Under the pieces are notes generated by a model, which was not told the origin of the DNA, searched no databases, and saw only the letters and a list, made by a program, of their open reading frames with translations. A stretch of DNA of 42,347 nucleotides from contig MSTD01000049.1 in assembly GCA_001942045.1 (NCBI GenBank), forward strand, positions 1-42,347. The letters are read 5' to 3'. The position numbers and the translations under genes were made by a program. Positions 1-6,566 of the stretch are shown here, in pieces; the first letter of the stretch is position 1, and each line of letters starts with the position of its first letter. Origin of the DNA: Mycolicibacterium porcinum. GTDB lineage: Bacteria > Actinomycetota > Actinomycetes > Mycobacteriales > Mycobacteriaceae.

Positions 1-72
1 GTCAGTTTGTGGCGAGGGCGGCGGGGGTCGGGGTCGCGCTAGCTTTCGGCGTGTCGCCACGCGGAAGCATGT

Positions 73-115
73 GTCGAGTTGCCCGGCTGTTAGCGACTTT
101 TCAGCGACAATCGCC
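73..115 (-). repeat. 43-nt inverted-repeat arm, copy A
   Basis: Read on the minus strand from 115 to 73, this stretch matches the plus-strand stretch 336-378 at 35 of 43 positions with no gaps. Both begin GGCGATTGTC and contain GTCGCT, three variable bases, then AG, one base and CGGGC, ending in CGAC. The two arms face away from a common centre near 226. Confidence 0.75.
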
Positions 116-203
116 TCAGCCATACCGACAGCATCACCGGTCACGCAGGTGATCTTTACTCGGGCACCTGTGGCCTCACCGGCCTCGTGCGCAACGGATT
201 TCA

Positions 204-251
204 GGTTGCCCGCCTCCGAGCGACAGTGTCGCTATTAGGCGGGCGAACGAC
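204..251. repeat. Head-to-head pair of short repeat copies around a palindrome
   Basis: Minus 224 to 204 and plus 228 to 251 both begin GTCGCT, then three variable bases, then AGGCGGGC. They are degenerate copies of the core of the 43-nt arms at 73-115 and 336-378. Their junction is the perfect 15-bp palindrome AGCGACA-G-TGTCGCT at 219-233. With the outer arms this makes four copies of one short unit in about 300 bp. Confidence 0.65.
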
Positions 252-335
252 GGGTGATGCGCGTGGGACCAGTGGTCCCTGAGTGGCGAAAATGCTGAGC
301 GGCAACGGGTTTGATGAGACCGGTGTTGCCACTGT

Positions 336-378
336 GGCGATTGTCACTCAATTGTCGCTCACAGGCGGGCACATCGAC
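336..378 (+). repeat. 43-nt inverted-repeat arm, copy B
   Basis: This is the partner of the arm at 73-115, with 35 of 43 positions identical and no gaps. It ends 29 bp beyond the 3' end of the glycosyltransferase gene, so it lies in that gene's downstream region and could act in transcript termination or simply be repeat debris. Confidence 0.75.
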
Positions 379-406
379 TATCGCCGCGAAAACGTGACGG
401 GCGAGA

Positions 407-1576
407 CTAGACCAACCCGCTGACATACTGCCGCTCGTGCACAGACCCCAGCACGGTGCGCATCGCGTCCGCGCTGAGCCGCCAAGAGAATTCGTCGCTA
501 CGGGTCTGCGCCTTGCTTCCCAACTGCACGCGCATCACCGGGTCGCTCAACAGCTGGCGGATTCCGGCGACCAGCGATTCGCGATCCTCGACCAACAGCC
601 CGGTGACGCCGTCGACGATCGAGTCGGTCAATCCGCCGGAGGCGCGATAACCGATGGTCGGCACCCCGTGCTGGGCGGCCTCGGTGACGGCCAGCCCCCA
701 ACCTTCTTTGCGCGACGGCAGGACATGCACCCAACTCTGCTGCAGCACACGGTGTTTGGTCTCTTCGTCGACGTGACCGTGGAACGTCACCGAATCGGAG
801 ATACCGAGCAATTCGGCATGCTCGACCAACCGCTGCTGCCACCAGCCACCGCCGAGAATGTCCAGGTGCAGGCCCGGCACCTCGGTGCGCAGGGCGGCGA
901 CGGCCTCCAGGGCGTCTTCGATCTGCTTGTGCGGCACCAATCGCGACAGCACCACGAGCCGCGGGCTGGTCGACCGGGGCAGCTCCAGCGTCGGACCGGG
1001 TGCCTCGTCAAGTCCGTTGCGCACCACAGCAATCCGGCCCGAGTCCACGCCGAGCTCGTTGAGATCGCGGGCCGAGGGCAACGACACGGTGACGTACTGG
1101 TTGCGGCGGTGCAGGCGCGGCGAAAGCTTGGACTCGACGAACCAGCCGATGCGGCCCTTCATCGGACCGGCCACCGGCCACAGCTCCCGGTGGCAGTGAT
1201 GCACGAGTACCGCGACCCGACGACCGAAGGCCAGCCGGGCCAGGAACGGCAGCCCGTTCTGGGTGTCGACGACCACGTCGGGCCGGACCTTGCGCAGCGG
1301 TCCGAGACCGACGCGGGAAGCCACCATGGCCAGGCCCGCCCAGATGTACACGCTGTAAGGCCCGCCGGCCCGGTTGATCTGCACACCGTCGACCACCTCG
1401 CGCCGAGGTGCCCCCGGATAGCGCGCGGTGCGCAGCGTGACGTTGACTCCGTCGTCGGCCAGACAGGCACCGATGCGCTGCAGATAAGCCTCACTGCCGC
1501 CGCCCTGCGGATGCCCGGTGTCGCGCCAGCACAAGAGCAGGACGCTCCGCAGGCGTGGGGCAGGACGGGCAGACAT
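407..1576 (-). CDS. GT4-family glycosyltransferase (Rv0225-like)
   Basis: Predicted cytosolic retaining glycosyltransferase of 389 residues with the GT-B fold. The N-terminal domain carries a glycine-rich acceptor/donor loop (GHPQGGGSEA, about 21-30). The C-terminal domain has the SRLVPHK segment (211-217) and the EX7E motif E291-E299 in the context KEGWGLAVTEA, typical of GT4 enzymes that use nucleotide-activated sugars. The acceptor is unknown. ATG 1576 is preceded by TACTCT (1589-1584) seven bases upstream, so the transcript is probably leaderless. It is divergent from the methyltransferase with only 33 bp between starts, the arrangement of Rv0225/Rv0224c in M. tuberculosis, where Rv0225 is likewise a putative glycosyltransferase. 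Family assignment is firm; the pathway (cell-envelope glycoconjugate) is inference. Confidence 0.88.
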   Translation of the reverse strand: MSARPAPRLRSVLLLCWRDTGHPQGGGSEAYLQRIGACLADDGVNVTLRTARYPGAPRREVVDGVQINRAGGPYSVYIWAGLAMVASRVGLGPLRKVRPDVVVDTQNGLPFLARLAFGRRVAVLVHHCHRELWPVAGPMKGRIGWFVESKLSPRLHRRNQYVTVSLPSARDLNELGVDSGRIAVVRNGLDEAPGPTLELPRSTSPRLVVLSRLVPHKQIEDALEAVAALRTEVPGLHLDILGGGWWQQRLVEHAELLGISDSVTFHGHVDEETKHRVLQQSWVHVLPSRKEGWGLAVTEAAQHGVPTIGYRASGGLTDSIVDGVTGLLVEDRESLVAGIRQLLSDPVMRVQLGSKAQTRSDEFSWRLSADAMRTVLGSVHERQYVSGLV

Positions 1577-1583
1577 CGTGTTG

Positions 1584-1603
1584 AGAGTACCGGCCAGTAG
1601 GTT
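1584..1603. promoter_or_regulatory. Divergent leaderless -10 elements for glycosyltransferase and methyltransferase
   Basis: The 33-bp gap between the two starts holds TACTCT on the minus strand (1589-1584), seven bases before ATG 1576, and TAGGTT on the plus strand (1598-1603), six bases before GTG 1610. Both fit the TANNNT -10 pattern at the spacing of mycobacterial leaderless promoters. Neither gene has a clear Shine-Dalgarno sequence. No convincing -35 elements are seen. Confidence 0.5.
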
Positions 1604-1609
1604 GAGCGG

Positions 1610-2383
1610 GTGCAGCCCAGCGACATCTCGGCGCGCTTGGCACGTCGGGCGACCCTCAGCCGGTCGGTGCGCCTACTGGCGCAATTCCGGTTCGAGCAGA
1701 CCGAACCGGCCCGGTTTTACGGCGCGCTGGCTACCGACACCGTCGACATGACCACGGATTTGTGGACGGCGGCCACCGGGGAATCCGCCGCCGGGCGCAC
1801 GGTGCTCGACGTGGGCGGCGGGCCCGGCTACTTCGCCTCGGCGTTCGATCAGGCCGGCATGCGCTACATCGGGGTGGAGCCGGATCCTCGGGAGATGCAC
1901 GCGGGACCGGCGGCGGACGCGACGGAAGGCACGTTCGTGCGGGCCTCCGGCATGGCCCTGCCGTTCGCGGACGACAGCGTCGACATCTGCCTGTCGTCGA
2001 ACGTCGCCGAGCATGTGCCGCATCCGTGGCGGCTGGGCAACGAGATGCTGCGGGTGACGAAACCCGGCGGGCTGGCGATCTTGTCCTACACCGTCTGGCT
2101 CGGCCCGTTCGGCGGCCACGAGATGGGACTGACGCACTATTTGGGCGGCGCCCGAGCCGCCGAGCGGTACACCCGCAAACACGGTCATCGGCCCAAGAAC
2201 GACTACGGCTCGTCGTTGTTCGCGGTGTCAGCGGCCGACGGCCTGGAGTGGGCGCGATCCACCGGCGCGCTCGTCGCCGCATTTCCCCGCTACCACCCAC
2301 GATGGGCGTGGTGGATGACCTCGGTGCCTGGGGTGCGGGAGTTCCTGGTGAGCAATCTGGTGCTGGTTCTTCGGCCCTCCTAA
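1610..2383 (+). CDS. SAM-dependent methyltransferase, class I (Rv0224c-like)
   Basis: A 257-residue soluble Rossmann-fold methyltransferase. Motif I, VLDVGGGPGYF (65-75), binds S-adenosylmethionine. It is followed by an acidic residue region IGVEPD, the ALPFADDSVDICLSSNVAEH segment typical of Methyltransf_11, and VTKPGG. The C-terminal half closely matches my memory of M. tuberculosis Rv0224c, including WLGPFGGHEMG and YHPRWAWW. The substrate is unknown. GTG 1610 is taken as the start because a -10-like TAGGTT lies six bases upstream and the length then equals that of Rv0224c (about 254). It is followed by the aldehyde dehydrogenase in the same direction after 56 bp. Confidence 0.87.
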   Translation: MQPSDISARLARRATLSRSVRLLAQFRFEQTEPARFYGALATDTVDMTTDLWTAATGESAAGRTVLDVGGGPGYFASAFDQAGMRYIGVEPDPREMHAGPAADATEGTFVRASGMALPFADDSVDICLSSNVAEHVPHPWRLGNEMLRVTKPGGLAILSYTVWLGPFGGHEMGLTHYLGGARAAERYTRKHGHRPKNDYGSSLFAVSAADGLEWARSTGALVAAFPRYHPRWAWWMTSVPGVREFLVSNLVLVLRPS

Positions 2384-2426
2384 CCCATTCACTGGAACAG
2401 GTTCTCGTTTTTCTGGGAAATCTGGG

Positions 2427-2432
2427 TAATGT
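2427..2432 (+). promoter_or_regulatory. -10-like element for leaderless aldehyde dehydrogenase transcript
   Basis: TAATGT fits TANNNT and lies seven bases before ATG 2440. This supports 2440 over the in-frame GTG at 2431 as the start, because transcription would begin at or near the ATG. Confidence 0.4.
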
Positions 2433-2439
2433 GACGCTC

Positions 2440-3915
2440 ATGACACAGAGCGCAACTGTCGCCAAGACCGAATACGACAAGCTGTTCATCGGTGGCCAGT
2501 GGGTCGAGCCCTCGACCTCCGACGTCATCGAGGTCTTCTCCCCCGCGACCGGCGAGAAGGTCGGCCAGGTCCCGCTGGCGGCCGAAGCCGACGTCAACGC
2601 CGCATGCGCCGCCGCCCGCAAGGCGTTCGACGAGGGCCCGTGGCCCCACAAGACGCCCGAAGAGCGCCAGGCCGTGCTGGCCAAGGCCGTCGAGCTCATC
2701 AACGAGCGGGCCAAGGAGTTCAAGCACCTGCTGAAGCTCGAGACGGGCCAGCCGCCGACCATCGTCGACATGATGCAGTTCGGCGCGGGCGTGTCGAGCC
2801 TGCAGTACTACGCCGGCGCGGCCGACAAGTACGACTGGAAAGACATCCGCGACGGCATCTACGGCCAGACCCTGGTCATCAAGGAGCCCATCGGTGTCGT
2901 CGGCGCCGTCATCGCCTGGAACGTGCCGTTCTTCCTGGCCTGCAACAAGCTGGGCCCGGCCCTGCTCGCCGGCTGCACCGTCGTGCTCAAGCCGGCCGGC
3001 GAGACCCCGCTGACCACCAACCTGTTCGCCGAGGTTCTCGCCGACGCCGGCCTGCCCGAGGGCGTGCTCTCGGTGGTGCCCGGCGGCCCGGAGACCGGTC
3101 GCGCCCTGACCGCCAACCCCGAGCTGGACAAGTTCACCTTCACCGGCTCCAGTGGCGTCGGCAAGGAGATCGGCAAGATCGCCGCTGAGAAGCTCAAGCC
3201 CTGCACTCTGGAGCTGGGTGGCAAGTCCGCGGCGATCATCCTCGAGGACGCCGACGTGGACTCCACGCTGCCGATGCTGGTGTTCTCCGGACTGATGAAC
3301 TGCGGCCAGGCCTGTGTCGGCCAGACCCGCATCCTGGCGCCGCGGTCGCGCTACGACGAGGTCGTCGAGAAGCTTTCGGCCGCCGTCGCCGCCATGCCGG
3401 TCGGTCTGCCCGACGATCCGGCCTCGATGATCGGCCCGCTGATCTCCGAGAAGCAGCGCGACCGAGTCGAGGGCTACATCAAGAAGGGCGTCGAGGAGGG
3501 TGCGCGCATCGTCACCGGCGGTGGCCGGCCCGAGGGCCTGGATTCCGGCTGGTTCGTGCAGCCCACCGTGTTCGCCGACGTCGACAACTCGATGACCATC
3601 GCCCAGGAGGAGATCTTCGGGCCGGTGCTCGTGGTGATCCCGTTCGACACCGAGGAAGACGCGGTCCGCATCGCCAACGACTCGCCGTACGGCCTGGCCG
3701 GCAGCGTGTACACCCAGGACTTCCCCAAGGCCGTCGAGATCGCCTCGAAGATCCGTACCGGCACCTACGCGGTGAACATGTACGCCTTCGATCCGGGCGC
3801 CCCGTTCGGCGGGTTCAAGAACTCGGGCATCGGCCGCGAGAACGGCCCGGAGGGCATCGACGCCTACACGCAGGCCAAGAGCGTGCTGCTGCCGTTCGGC
3901 TTCACCCCGGAGTAA
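2440..3915 (+). CDS. NAD(P)-dependent aldehyde dehydrogenase (Rv0223c-like)
   Basis: A 491-residue member of the aldehyde dehydrogenase superfamily, oxidising an aldehyde to the acid with NAD(P)+. Visible motifs are the substrate/cofactor stretch IAWNVPFF, the FTGSS loop (about 234-238), the general base Glu258 in LELGGK and the nucleophile Cys292 in NCGQACVGQ. The C-terminal APFGGFKNSGIGRE is standard. The length is normal for the family. The frame is open far upstream because of the overlapping methyltransferase gene; ATG 2440 is chosen because homologous sequence begins with TEYDKLFIGG a few residues later and because of the -10 element just upstream. GTG 2431 is an alternative. The physiological aldehyde is unknown. 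Its position next to the methyltransferase and echA1-like genes is conserved in M. tuberculosis. Confidence 0.93.
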   Translation: MTQSATVAKTEYDKLFIGGQWVEPSTSDVIEVFSPATGEKVGQVPLAAEADVNAACAAARKAFDEGPWPHKTPEERQAVLAKAVELINERAKEFKHLLKLETGQPPTIVDMMQFGAGVSSLQYYAGAADKYDWKDIRDGIYGQTLVIKEPIGVVGAVIAWNVPFFLACNKLGPALLAGCTVVLKPAGETPLTTNLFAEVLADAGLPEGVLSVVPGGPETGRALTANPELDKFTFTGSSGVGKEIGKIAAEKLKPCTLELGGKSAAIILEDADVDSTLPMLVFSGLMNCGQACVGQTRILAPRSRYDEVVEKLSAAVAAMPVGLPDDPASMIGPLISEKQRDRVEGYIKKGVEEGARIVTGGGRPEGLDSGWFVQPTVFADVDNSMTIAQEEIFGPVLVVIPFDTEEDAVRIANDSPYGLAGSVYTQDFPKAVEIASKIRTGTYAVNMYAFDPGAPFGGFKNSGIGRENGPEGIDAYTQAKSVLLPFGFTPE

Positions 3916-3941
3916 CACGCCGCGCGAGTAATACTCGCGAA

Positions 3942-3991
3942 CAGACGCAAATGTCCCGGAAGACCACGGTTTTCCGGGACATTTGCGTCTG
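3942..3991. terminator. Perfect 20-bp hairpin, terminator-like intergenic repeat
   Basis: The arm CAGACGCAAATGTCCCGGAA (3942-3961) is exactly complementary to 3972-3991, with a 10-nt loop. It starts 26 bp after the aldehyde dehydrogenase stop codon and precedes the small gene at 4065. There is no T-tract, as is usual for mycobacterial hairpin terminators. The GACGCAAATGTCCC wording resembles dispersed mycobacterial intergenic repeats that I recall but cannot check here. Confidence 0.65.
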
Positions 3992-4053
3992 CTGGGTCAG
4001 GGAATGGACAGCCTGCATTCAGGTTGAGCCACTACGGTGGGCGGCCCAACAAC

Positions 4054-4060
4054 AAGGAGG
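4054..4060 (+). promoter_or_regulatory. Strong Shine-Dalgarno sequence fixing the GTG 4065 start
   Basis: AAGGAGG sits four bases before GTG 4065. Its near-perfect match to the anti-Shine-Dalgarno sequence decides the start against longer in-frame alternatives that would run back through the hairpin at 3942-3991. Confidence 0.8.
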
Positions 4061-4064
4061 CACC

Positions 4065-4286
4065 GTGGCAGTTTCCGTTGATCTGGCCAAGTCGCTCGAC
4101 AAGGCCTACGAGGACAAGTCGCTCAAGGAGATCCTGGATGCCTCGCCGGCAGCGCTGGCCGGCGTCACCGATGCCGATGCCGAGCACCTCGCCGCGGCCT
4201 TCAACATCAAGACCGTGCGCCAGCTCGGATCGAACAAGTTCTTCGCGGTCGCGGCTGCCCTCGTCGCGTTGGAGTCCGCGGGCTGA
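4065..4286 (+). CDS. Small conserved helical protein, helix-hairpin-helix-like
   Basis: A 73-residue acidic, all-helical protein with no signal peptide or membrane segment. The first half contains LAKSLDKAYEDKSLKEILDA. The second has AGVTDADAEHLAAAFNIKTVRQLG, reminiscent of helix-hairpin-helix folds where a helix pair is joined by a short turn, but no DNA-binding role can be claimed. The start is set by the strong AAGGAGG. The 3' end abuts the convergent enoyl-CoA hydratase gene with two bases between. I do not recognise a named family; similar small proteins annotated as hypothetical occur in mycobacteria as I recall. Confidence 0.75.
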   Translation: MAVSVDLAKSLDKAYEDKSLKEILDASPAALAGVTDADAEHLAAAFNIKTVRQLGSNKFFAVAAALVALESAG

Positions 4287-4288
4287 TC

Positions 4289-5086
4289 TCAGCGGCCCTG
4301 AAAGTTGGCCGTCCGGCGTTCGACGAAGGACTGCACACCTTCGGCGGCGTCGGCTGTGGCGAACAGTTCGGCGACCACGGGCCGCAGCCGCGCGATCGCC
4401 GCGGCGTCCCCTTCCCGGCGCGCAGTGTGCGCCGAGGCCAGGGTGGCCCGGACCCCGAGCGGCGCAGCGCGATCGGCGATGGTGTGCGCGATCTGGCGGG
4501 CTCGGGCGACGGCCGTATCCGCGTCCGGTGCGACTTCCTGGACCAGCCCGATGCGGTGCGCCTCGGCGGCGTCGAACTCGTCACCGGTGAGCAACCACCG
4601 CATGGCATTTCCCCAGCCCGTCTGGCTCGGTAGCCGCAGGGTCGCACCGCCGAATGGGTAGATGCCGCGCAGCACCTCGATCTGGGCGAACCGGGTGTCT
4701 TGTGCTGCGACCCGGATGTCTGCGGCCAGCAGCAGTTCGATGCCGAGGGTCAGGCATCGCCCCTGGGCTGCGGCGACGACGGGCTTGGTCCAGTCGCCGT
4801 CGAGGCGCCACGGGTCACGTCCGCCCTCGGGCATAGGCAGATCACCGCTGGCCACATATGGTGCGACGTCGACGAGGTCGAGGCCGGCGGTGAAGTGATC
4901 GCCATGGGCGAACAGCACACCGACCCGCAGGTCGTCGTCGGATTCGAGCAGTCCATACGCGAGGGCGAGTTCGGTGAGCATCGCGACGTTGAACGCGTTG
5001 CGTTTCTCGGGGCGGTTCAGGCCGATCAGCAGTACATGGCCGTCCCGGTGCAGCGTGAGGGTGTCGAAGGCCGGGTCTGTCGTCAT
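4289..5086 (-). CDS. echA1: Enoyl-CoA hydratase/isomerase (crotonase) family, EchA1-like
   Basis: A 265-residue crotonase-fold protein expected to hydrate or isomerise enoyl-CoA thioesters in fatty-acid or sterol side-chain oxidation. Visible features are NRPEKRNAFN near the N-terminus, the oxyanion-hole segments HFTAGLDL and QGRCLTLGIELLLAADIR, then RFAQIEVLRGIYPFGGATLRL, which supplies Glu in the catalytic region, and the family stretch TGDEFDAAEAHRIGLVQEV. ATG 5086 (MTTDPAF) is preferred over an in-frame TTG at 5113, which would overlap the likely promoter. It is the Rv0222 equivalent by position: the aldehyde dehydrogenase and methyltransferase genes follow on the opposite strand as in M. 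tuberculosis. The symbol rests on this synteny; the exact substrate is unknown. Confidence 0.87.
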   Translation of the reverse strand: MTTDPAFDTLTLHRDGHVLLIGLNRPEKRNAFNVAMLTELALAYGLLESDDDLRVGVLFAHGDHFTAGLDLVDVAPYVASGDLPMPEGGRDPWRLDGDWTKPVVAAAQGRCLTLGIELLLAADIRVAAQDTRFAQIEVLRGIYPFGGATLRLPSQTGWGNAMRWLLTGDEFDAAEAHRIGLVQEVAPDADTAVARARQIAHTIADRAAPLGVRATLASAHTARREGDAAAIARLRPVVAELFATADAAEGVQSFVERRTANFQGR

Positions 5087-5112
5087 GGAAGCAGTCAACG
5101 CCTGCCCACCCA

Positions 5113-5118
5113 ATTATG
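5113..5118 (-). promoter_or_regulatory. -10-like element for the enoyl-CoA hydratase gene
   Basis: CATAAT on the minus strand lies 26 bases upstream of ATG 5086. It is close to the TATAAT consensus, but no -35 element is seen at 16-18 bases, so support is modest. Confidence 0.35.
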
Positions 5119-5246
5119 CAAGGAACCATAATTTCGCTGCGACAAAGTCGGGTCGGGCTAGACCTGTTCAGAAGCCGTTCACCTGCTAGTCTCTTGTCCA
5201 CAAGCATGTTCGTTGGATACTCGACACCATGCGAGGATTCCATCAT

Positions 5247-5268
5247 TTCTATGGTGGTTGGCATAGAA
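5247..5268. promoter_or_regulatory. Inverted repeat TTCTATG-N8-CATAGAA, candidate TetR operator
   Basis: Two perfect 7-bp arms separated by 8 bp, 137 bp upstream of the TetR start at 5405 and 161 bp upstream of the echA1-like start. TetR regulators often bind such repeats in their own divergent promoter region. The distance to the gene is large, so assignment as an operator is inference. Confidence 0.35.
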
Positions 5269-5404
5269 GGGCGGTGCGCGATGTGGGTCGTTGAGCTCAA
5301 CCTCGCCGGTCACCGGTTCACCCGTCGGGTTCGCACACCACACACCCCGGCGGTGCGCACCATCACCCCGCGGATGCTGCTTCGCTGTTCCTCGCAATTC
5401 CTGC

Positions 5405-6052
5405 ATGACCGGGTCGCCTGACACCGCCGCCAAGCCGCGGAACAAGCGTGGCTCCACCCGCGCCCGCATGCTCGGTAGCGCGGTGGAAGTGTTGCGCGAG
5501 CGGGGCGCCGCAGGTGTCACGATCGACGAGGTGCTGGCCCGCAGCGGCGCACCACGCGGTTCGGTATACCACCACTTCCCCGGCGGTCGCCGGCAGATCC
5601 TGACCGAAGCCCTCCAGGTCGCCGCCAACACCATCGGCAGCATCATTGGTGCCGAATCTTCCGACAGCGCATGGGATCTGGTTCACCGATTTGTCGAATT
5701 CTGGGAACAGGTCCTGACCGGAAGCGATTTCACGGCAGGCTGCCCGGTGGTCGCGGTGGCGATCGCCACGCCGGACGAAGAACCCGAACTCGCCGCAGCC
5801 GCCGCGGCCATCTTCGACCGCTGGCGCGCCGCGTTGGCCGCGGCGTTCACCGCCGACGGCTTCGACGAATCCGACGCATCTTCCCTGGCGGTGATGTGCA
5901 TCGCCGCCCTCGAAGGCGCTGTGGTGCTGTGCCGGTCATCCCGGTCGGCGGACCCGCTGCACGACGTCGCCCGCCAACTCGAATTCCTGATCAAGTCAAG
6001 GGAATTCGTCCTGCGTAACGGCATGCCTCGGCTCAGTCGCCCGGCACCCTGA
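5405..6052 (+). CDS. TetR-family transcriptional regulator, LmrA/YxaF type
   Basis: A 215-residue one-component repressor. The N-terminal three-helix DNA-binding domain is clear: TRARMLGSAVEVLRERG, then the helix-turn-helix GVTIDEVLARSGAPRGSVYHHFPGG. The ligand domain resembles the LmrA/YxaF group, with a FTAGCPVVAVAIA segment and a second conserved stretch near AALEGAVVLCR. The ligand is unknown. ATG 5405 is chosen because it gives the usual family length; no good Shine-Dalgarno sequence precedes it and the frame is open upstream to about 5291. Its 3' end overlaps the convergent RibD-like gene by 20 bp. A likely target is the divergent echA1-like gene or itself, which is inference. Confidence 0.85.
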   Translation: MTGSPDTAAKPRNKRGSTRARMLGSAVEVLRERGAAGVTIDEVLARSGAPRGSVYHHFPGGRRQILTEALQVAANTIGSIIGAESSDSAWDLVHRFVEFWEQVLTGSDFTAGCPVVAVAIATPDEEPELAAAAAAIFDRWRAALAAAFTADGFDESDASSLAVMCIAALEGAVVLCRSSRSADPLHDVARQLEFLIKSREFVLRNGMPRLSRPAP

Positions 6053-6563
6053 CCCAGCGGGCACAGACGAAGTCACCGTTGGGCGCAGACTCGGCCAGCG
6101 CCCACTCCGAACGAACCGGCAGGACCGGCCCGCCCGCGCCCAGCGTGCAGGGTGCGTAGCTGACGATCAGCTCGTCGATCAGTCCGGTCGTGACGAACTG
6201 CGCGGCGACGTCTCCCCCGCCGACCACCCAGACGTCCCGGCCCGCCGCCGCCGTCACCAGCTTCGGATGCAGTTCGGTGACCGGCCCGGAAAACACCTGC
6301 ACCGGATACTCGGCGGCGATGATCTCTGGTCTATGAGTCAGCACCCACGTCGGCTGGTCGTACCCCCAATCGTCCGGGTGGTTCTTCACGATCCACTCGT
6401 ACGTGGTCGATCCCATCACCAGTGCACCAATGGTTTTGATGAACTCGTCATACCCGAACGGACCTTGCTGGTCGATGTTCCGCGTGATCAGCCAGTCCAA
6501 GCTGCCCTCGGTATCCACGATGAACCCGTCCAGGCTCGACGCGGTGTAATAGACGGTCTTCAC
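6033..6563 (-). CDS. RibD C-terminal/dihydrofolate reductase-like protein
   Basis: A 176-residue protein with the DHFR-like fold of the RibD C-terminal family (YyaP/YwjB group). It starts MKTVYYTASSLDGFIVD, with the signature SLDGFI, continues with GALVMGSTTYEW and ends with the nucleotide-binding DVWVVGGGDVAAQF followed by LIDELIVSYAP. Expected chemistry is NADPH-dependent reduction, but substrates of these stand-alone proteins are mostly unknown. It begins three bases after the AraC-DinB fusion gene stops, so the two probably form one transcript. Its 3' end overlaps that of the convergent TetR gene. Confidence 0.85.
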   Translation of the reverse strand: MKTVYYTASSLDGFIVDTEGSLDWLITRNIDQQGPFGYDEFIKTIGALVMGSTTYEWIVKNHPDDWGYDQPTWVLTHRPEIIAAEYPVQVFSGPVTELHPKLVTAAAGRDVWVVGGGDVAAQFVTTGLIDELIVSYAPCTLGAGGPVLPVRSEWALAESAPNGDFVCARWVRVPGD

Positions 6564-6566
6564 CAG

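Larger units (their letters stand above)
1..406. other. Intergenic region with decayed, palindrome-rich inverted repeats; no convincing gene
   Basis: No frame here has both a plausible start and the codon bias of the neighbouring genes. The region is an imperfect inverted repeat whose outer arms (73-115 and 336-378) and inner arms (204-224 and 228-251) are both centred near position 226, inside a perfect palindrome at 219-233 (AGCGACA-G-TGTCGCT). A second perfect palindrome, GGGACCA-G-TGGTCCC, lies at 265-279. A minus-strand reading frame stays open from about 231 to the left edge and includes the peptide-like stretch GARVKITCVTGDAV, but its third-position GC is low, so it may be a decayed gene fragment. 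A plus-strand frame ends in TAG at 40-42 and could be the tail of a gene that starts outside the window. Neither is supported well enough to call. Confidence 0.5.
5087..5404. other. 318-bp divergent intergenic region, echA1-like to tetR
   Basis: The region holds a -10-like CATAAT for the enoyl-CoA hydratase gene at 5113-5118 (minus strand) and a 7-bp inverted repeat at 5247-5268. A short ATG reading frame at 5281-5421 (46 codons) overlaps the start of the TetR gene, but its sequence is not protein-like. I see no RNA gene or mobile element. Confidence 0.5.

Noticed and set aside
235..426. 63-codon minus-strand frame downstream of the glycosyltransferase
   Set aside because: Lies in the inverted-repeat region, no ribosome-binding site, no protein-like sequence.
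437..1600. 387-codon plus-strand frame opposite the glycosyltransferase
   Set aside because: It is the antisense shadow of the GT4 gene; the translated text is rich in Arg, His and Gln with no domain, whereas the minus strand has clear GT-B motifs.
2389..3918. 509-codon minus-strand frame opposite the aldehyde dehydrogenase
   Set aside because: Antisense shadow of a strongly supported enzyme; high-GC codon bias keeps the opposite frame open.
5281..5421. 46-codon ATG frame ahead of the TetR gene as a leader peptide
   Set aside because: No Shine-Dalgarno sequence, not protein-like, and it overlaps the TetR start in another frame; no attenuator hairpin found.
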